Shown here: piece after piece, positions 60,465 through 64,000 of the stretch | Numbering within the stretch: position 1 is the first letter of the stretch | How the letters are laid out: each line of letters opens with the position of its first letter | NCBI RefSeq assembly: GCF_009363555.1 | Contig: NZ_CP045372.1 | Span: 496,001 to 560,000, forward strand | Direction of reading: 5' to 3' | Source: Sulfitobacter sp. THAF37 | GTDB lineage: Bacteria; Pseudomonadota; Alphaproteobacteria; Rhodobacterales; Rhodobacteraceae | Length of the DNA: 64,000 bases | Made by a program: the position numbers and the translations under genes | The notes under the pieces: model-generated | The model's input: the letters and a program-made list of their open reading frames with translations, nothing else | Database searches by the model: none | Told to the model about the DNA's origin: nothing

Positions 60465-62279
60465 ATGGACGAACAGAACAAGAATCTCATCCTCGCGACG
60501 GCGCTCAGCTTTATCGTGATCCTTGCATGGTTCGTGCTGTTCCCGCCCCCTGAGCCTGAGACCGCGGTGGATGGGTCCGCCCCCACGGCTGAGCAAAGCA
60601 CCGCGGGCGCCCCGCCCGTGGCCCCGGCGGATACCGCCACCGCCCCCGTCACGGAAAGCGGCGATGCCGTATCACTGGCCGATGCACCCCGTGTGAACAT
60701 CGAAACACCGCGGCTGACCGGCTCCATCTCCTTGATCGGGGGGCGGGTCGACGACCTGAAGCTCAAGGACTACCGCACCACGCTGGCGGACGATGCGCCC
60801 ATCGTGACACTGCTGTCGCCGCAGGGCACGAACGATGCCTACTATGCCCTTCAGGGCTGGGCCGCAGGCAGCGGGCTGGATCCCGCCGCCGTCCCCGGAC
60901 CGGACACGGAATGGACCCTGACCGAAGGCGATACATTGGGCGTGGATTCCCCCGTGACCCTGACCTGGGACAACGGCGCGGGCCAGATCTTTACCCGCAC
61001 GATCTCGGTCGACGACAACTACATGTTCACCCTGGGCCAGAGCGTCGTCAACAACGGCGAGGCGCCGGTGAACCTCGCCCCCTACGGCATGATCGTACAG
61101 CATACCCAGCCCGACGACCTGGAGAATTTCTTCATCCTCCACGAGGGCGCGGTCTCCATCGCGAACGGCGAACTGATCGAAACAGACTGGGATGACATCG
61201 CGGAATCCGAAACCAATGCCCGGTGGGGCCGCCAGGCCATCGTCAACGAGGGCGTCACCAACGGCTGGATCGGCTTTACCGACCATTTCTGGCAGGCGAT
61301 CCTGATCCCTGACCAGGGCGAACCCTTTGACGAGGCACTGACCTACGACGCCCGGTCGGATGTCTACCGCGCGATCACCCGCCAGCCCACGCAGACCGTG
61401 GCCGCCGGCGGTCAGGCCAGCATGACGACCCAGCTTTTCGCCGGGGCCAAGGAATGGGCCATCCTGCGCAGCTACGAGGACGCCGGGGTGCCGAAGTTCA
61501 TCGACAGCATCGACTGGGGCTGGTTCTTTTTCCTGACCAAACCGATCTTTTGGCTGCTGCACGAGCTGAACAAGCTGATCGGCAACATGGGCATCGCCAT
61601 CATCGGCCTGACCCTGCTGATCAAGGCGATCCTGTTCCCGCTGGCCTACAAGTCCTACGTCTCCATGGCCAAGATGAAAGAACTGCAGCCGCAGATGGAG
61701 AAGCTGAAGAAAGATGCAGGCGACGACCGCCAGAAGCTTCAGCAGGGCATGATGGAGCTGTACCGCAAGGAAAAGGTGAACCCGGCTGCGGGCTGTCTTC
61801 CGATCCTGCTGCAAATCCCGATCTTCTTTTCGCTCTACAAGGTGATTTTCGTAACCATCGAGCTGCGCCACGCGCCCTTCTTCGGACCGTTCCAGGACCT
61901 CAGTGCGCCTGACCCGACCTCGCTGTTCAACTTCTACGGGCTTTTGCCCTGGGCCGCGCCCGAGGCGGGCACGATCATGGCGCTGGTCTTTATCGGCGTC
62001 CTGCCGCTGCTGCTGGGCATTTCCATGTGGCTTCAGCAAAAGCTGAACCCGGCGCCCACCGATCCCACGCAACAGATGATCTTTGCCTGGATGCCCTGGG
62101 TGTTCATGTTCATGCTGGGCAGCTTTGCCAGTGGCCTGGTGGTATACTGGATCGCGAACAACACGATCACCTTCACCCAGCAGTATCTGATCATGCGCAG
62201 CCAGGGGTACAAGCCGGACCTGATGGGCAACATCATGGGCACGTTCAAACGCAAACCCAAGCCGGACGCAAAGAAATGA
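60465..62279 (+). CDS. yidC: Membrane protein insertase YidC
   Basis: A 604-residue insertase for inner-membrane proteins. TM1 (MDEQNKNLILATALSFIVILAWFVLFPP) is followed by a proline/alanine linker and the large periplasmic domain (about 70-340), then the conserved core of five helices from about residue 360 with INPAAGCLPILLQIPIFFSLYKV. AAGGTGG lies before ATG 60465. The MOSC gene overlaps its stop by 4 bp. Its usual partner yidD is 4.1 kb upstream. Confidence 0.97.
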   Translation: MDEQNKNLILATALSFIVILAWFVLFPPPEPETAVDGSAPTAEQSTAGAPPVAPADTATAPVTESGDAVSLADAPRVNIETPRLTGSISLIGGRVDDLKLKDYRTTLADDAPIVTLLSPQGTNDAYYALQGWAAGSGLDPAAVPGPDTEWTLTEGDTLGVDSPVTLTWDNGAGQIFTRTISVDDNYMFTLGQSVVNNGEAPVNLAPYGMIVQHTQPDDLENFFILHEGAVSIANGELIETDWDDIAESETNARWGRQAIVNEGVTNGWIGFTDHFWQAILIPDQGEPFDEALTYDARSDVYRAITRQPTQTVAAGGQASMTTQLFAGAKEWAILRSYEDAGVPKFIDSIDWGWFFFLTKPIFWLLHELNKLIGNMGIAIIGLTLLIKAILFPLAYKSYVSMAKMKELQPQMEKLKKDAGDDRQKLQQGMMELYRKEKVNPAAGCLPILLQIPIFFSLYKVIFVTIELRHAPFFGPFQDLSAPDPTSLFNFYGLLPWAAPEAGTIMALVFIGVLPLLLGISMWLQQKLNPAPTDPTQQMIFAWMPWVFMFMLGSFASGLVVYWIANNTITFTQQYLIMRSQGYKPDLMGNIMGTFKRKPKPDAKK

Positions 62280-63015
62280 CCACGGTCACACAGCTCTTCC
62301 GTCACCCTTTGAAAAGTCACGGACGCGAAGAGCTGCAGACCGTGGCCCTGACCGCCGGTCAGGCGATGCCCTATGACCGGCTCTGGGCTGTGGCGCATGA
62401 CCACTCCAAGGCGGATGGGTCGGAATGGGCGAAATGCGTGAATTTCAGCATCGGCACCAAGGCCCCCAAACTGGCCGCGATCAATGCCGTTCTGCACCCG
62501 GATGGCGAAACCCTGACATTGACCCACCCGGACCGGCCCGATCTGAGCTTCCGTCCCGACAGCGAGGGCGCGCGGCTGATCGAATGGGTGCAGCCGCTGG
62601 TGCCCGAGGACCGGGCGCAACCCGACCGCATCCTGCGGCTGACAGGCCGCGGTTTCACCGACACCGACTATGCCTCGGTCAGCCTTTGCAACATGGCCTC
62701 GCATCGCGCGGTCGAAGGAAAGGCGGGCACCGACCTGTCGAACCTGCGCTGGCGCGGCAACATCTGGTTCGACACCGGCCTGCCCTGGGACGAACTGGAC
62801 TGGATCGGCAAGGACGTGACCGTCGGCGGCGCGGTGCTGCGGGTACGCGAACCGATCCGGCGCTGCCTGCATACGGCTGCCAACCCCGCGACCGGGGAAC
62901 GCGACGTGGACACGCTGGGCCTTCTCAACACCTGGGACCATCAGGATTTCGGCGTCTACGCCGAGGTGATCCGCTCGGGTCCCGTGGCGACGGGCGACAA
63001 GGTGGAGCTGACCTG

Positions 63016-63016
<1 letters not shown>
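62276..63016 (+). CDS. MOSC domain-containing protein
   Basis: A 246-residue protein with an N-terminal beta-barrel domain (TQLFRHPLKSHGREEL...PYDRLWAVAHD) and a MOSC domain with DLSNLRWRGNIWFD and the cysteine in EPIRRCLHTAANP. MOSC proteins bind molybdenum cofactor or handle sulfur via that cysteine. It is coupled on both sides (4-bp overlap with yidC; its stop overlaps the engB ATG by 1 bp), an order conserved in roseobacters. Confidence 0.93.

Positions 63017-64000
<984 letters not shown>

Overview
This 64 kb window is chromosomal DNA of high GC content from an alphaproteobacterium. It is almost certainly a member of the Rhodobacteraceae (Roseobacter group), though the genus cannot be named from the sequence alone. 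The evidence is the gene order rpsA-ihfB-lapA-trpF, a phosphatidylcholine synthase of the Pcs type, the rpmH-rnpA-yidD and yidC-MOSC-engB-argB blocks, an ectoine-degradation (doe) cluster, and close similarity of many proteins to the roseobacter type. Coding density is high, and many adjacent genes overlap by 4 bp (ATGA), marking translationally coupled operons.

Layout. 1-7200: the 3' part of a DapA-family aldolase, a PCu(A)C copper chaperone with a DUF2946-like protein, ribosomal protein L28, phosphatidylcholine synthase, a repeat-rich gap, an MFS transporter convergent with ogt, and a UbiE-like methyltransferase. 7200-13800: ileS, then trpF-lapA-ihfB and rpsA, all on the minus strand. 14100-17120: an L,D-transpeptidase lipoprotein, a small exported protein, an FAD-dependent 2-hydroxyacid dehydrogenase, and tRNA-Thr(CGT) followed by tRNA-3'-end-like repeats. 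17470-22740: a four-gene polyamine-type ABC transporter. 22880-30360: a beta-oxidation operon (FadE, thiolase, FadB/J type, acetyl-CoA hydrolase/transferase). 30360-36470: ectoine catabolism, with doeAB divergent from doeX-doeC-doeD. 36470-40360: a copper-response region with cueR, two c-type cytochromes and a Cu(I) P-type ATPase. Both transcription units have CueR-type promoters.

40450-48480: an aldo/keto reductase on the plus strand, then a minus-strand envelope block. This block holds a 60-residue Cys-rich exported peptide, a three-gene operon of secreted proteins (LCAT-like lipase, trypsin-like protease, propeller-like protein with a peptidoglycan-binding tail), an MltB-type lytic transglycosylase and CreA. 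48590-51550: a radical SAM protein coupled to a DUF4130-UdgX fusion (a probable DNA repair or modification pair), then tRNA-Arg(ACG). 51600-55230: an orphan histidine kinase, a mercuric-reductase-like flavoprotein and a TVP38-family membrane protein. 55400-64000: rpmH-rnpA-yidD, then about 4 kb of interposed sequence (palindromic repeats, DUF900 hydrolase, ttcA, EAL protein), then yidC-MOSC-engB and the start of argB.

The best candidates for undescribed biology are the secreted lipase-protease-propeller operon, the cueR-cytochrome operon, and the tRNA-like repeat array behind tRNA-Thr. Protein identities rest on reading motifs and overall resemblance. No database search was run.
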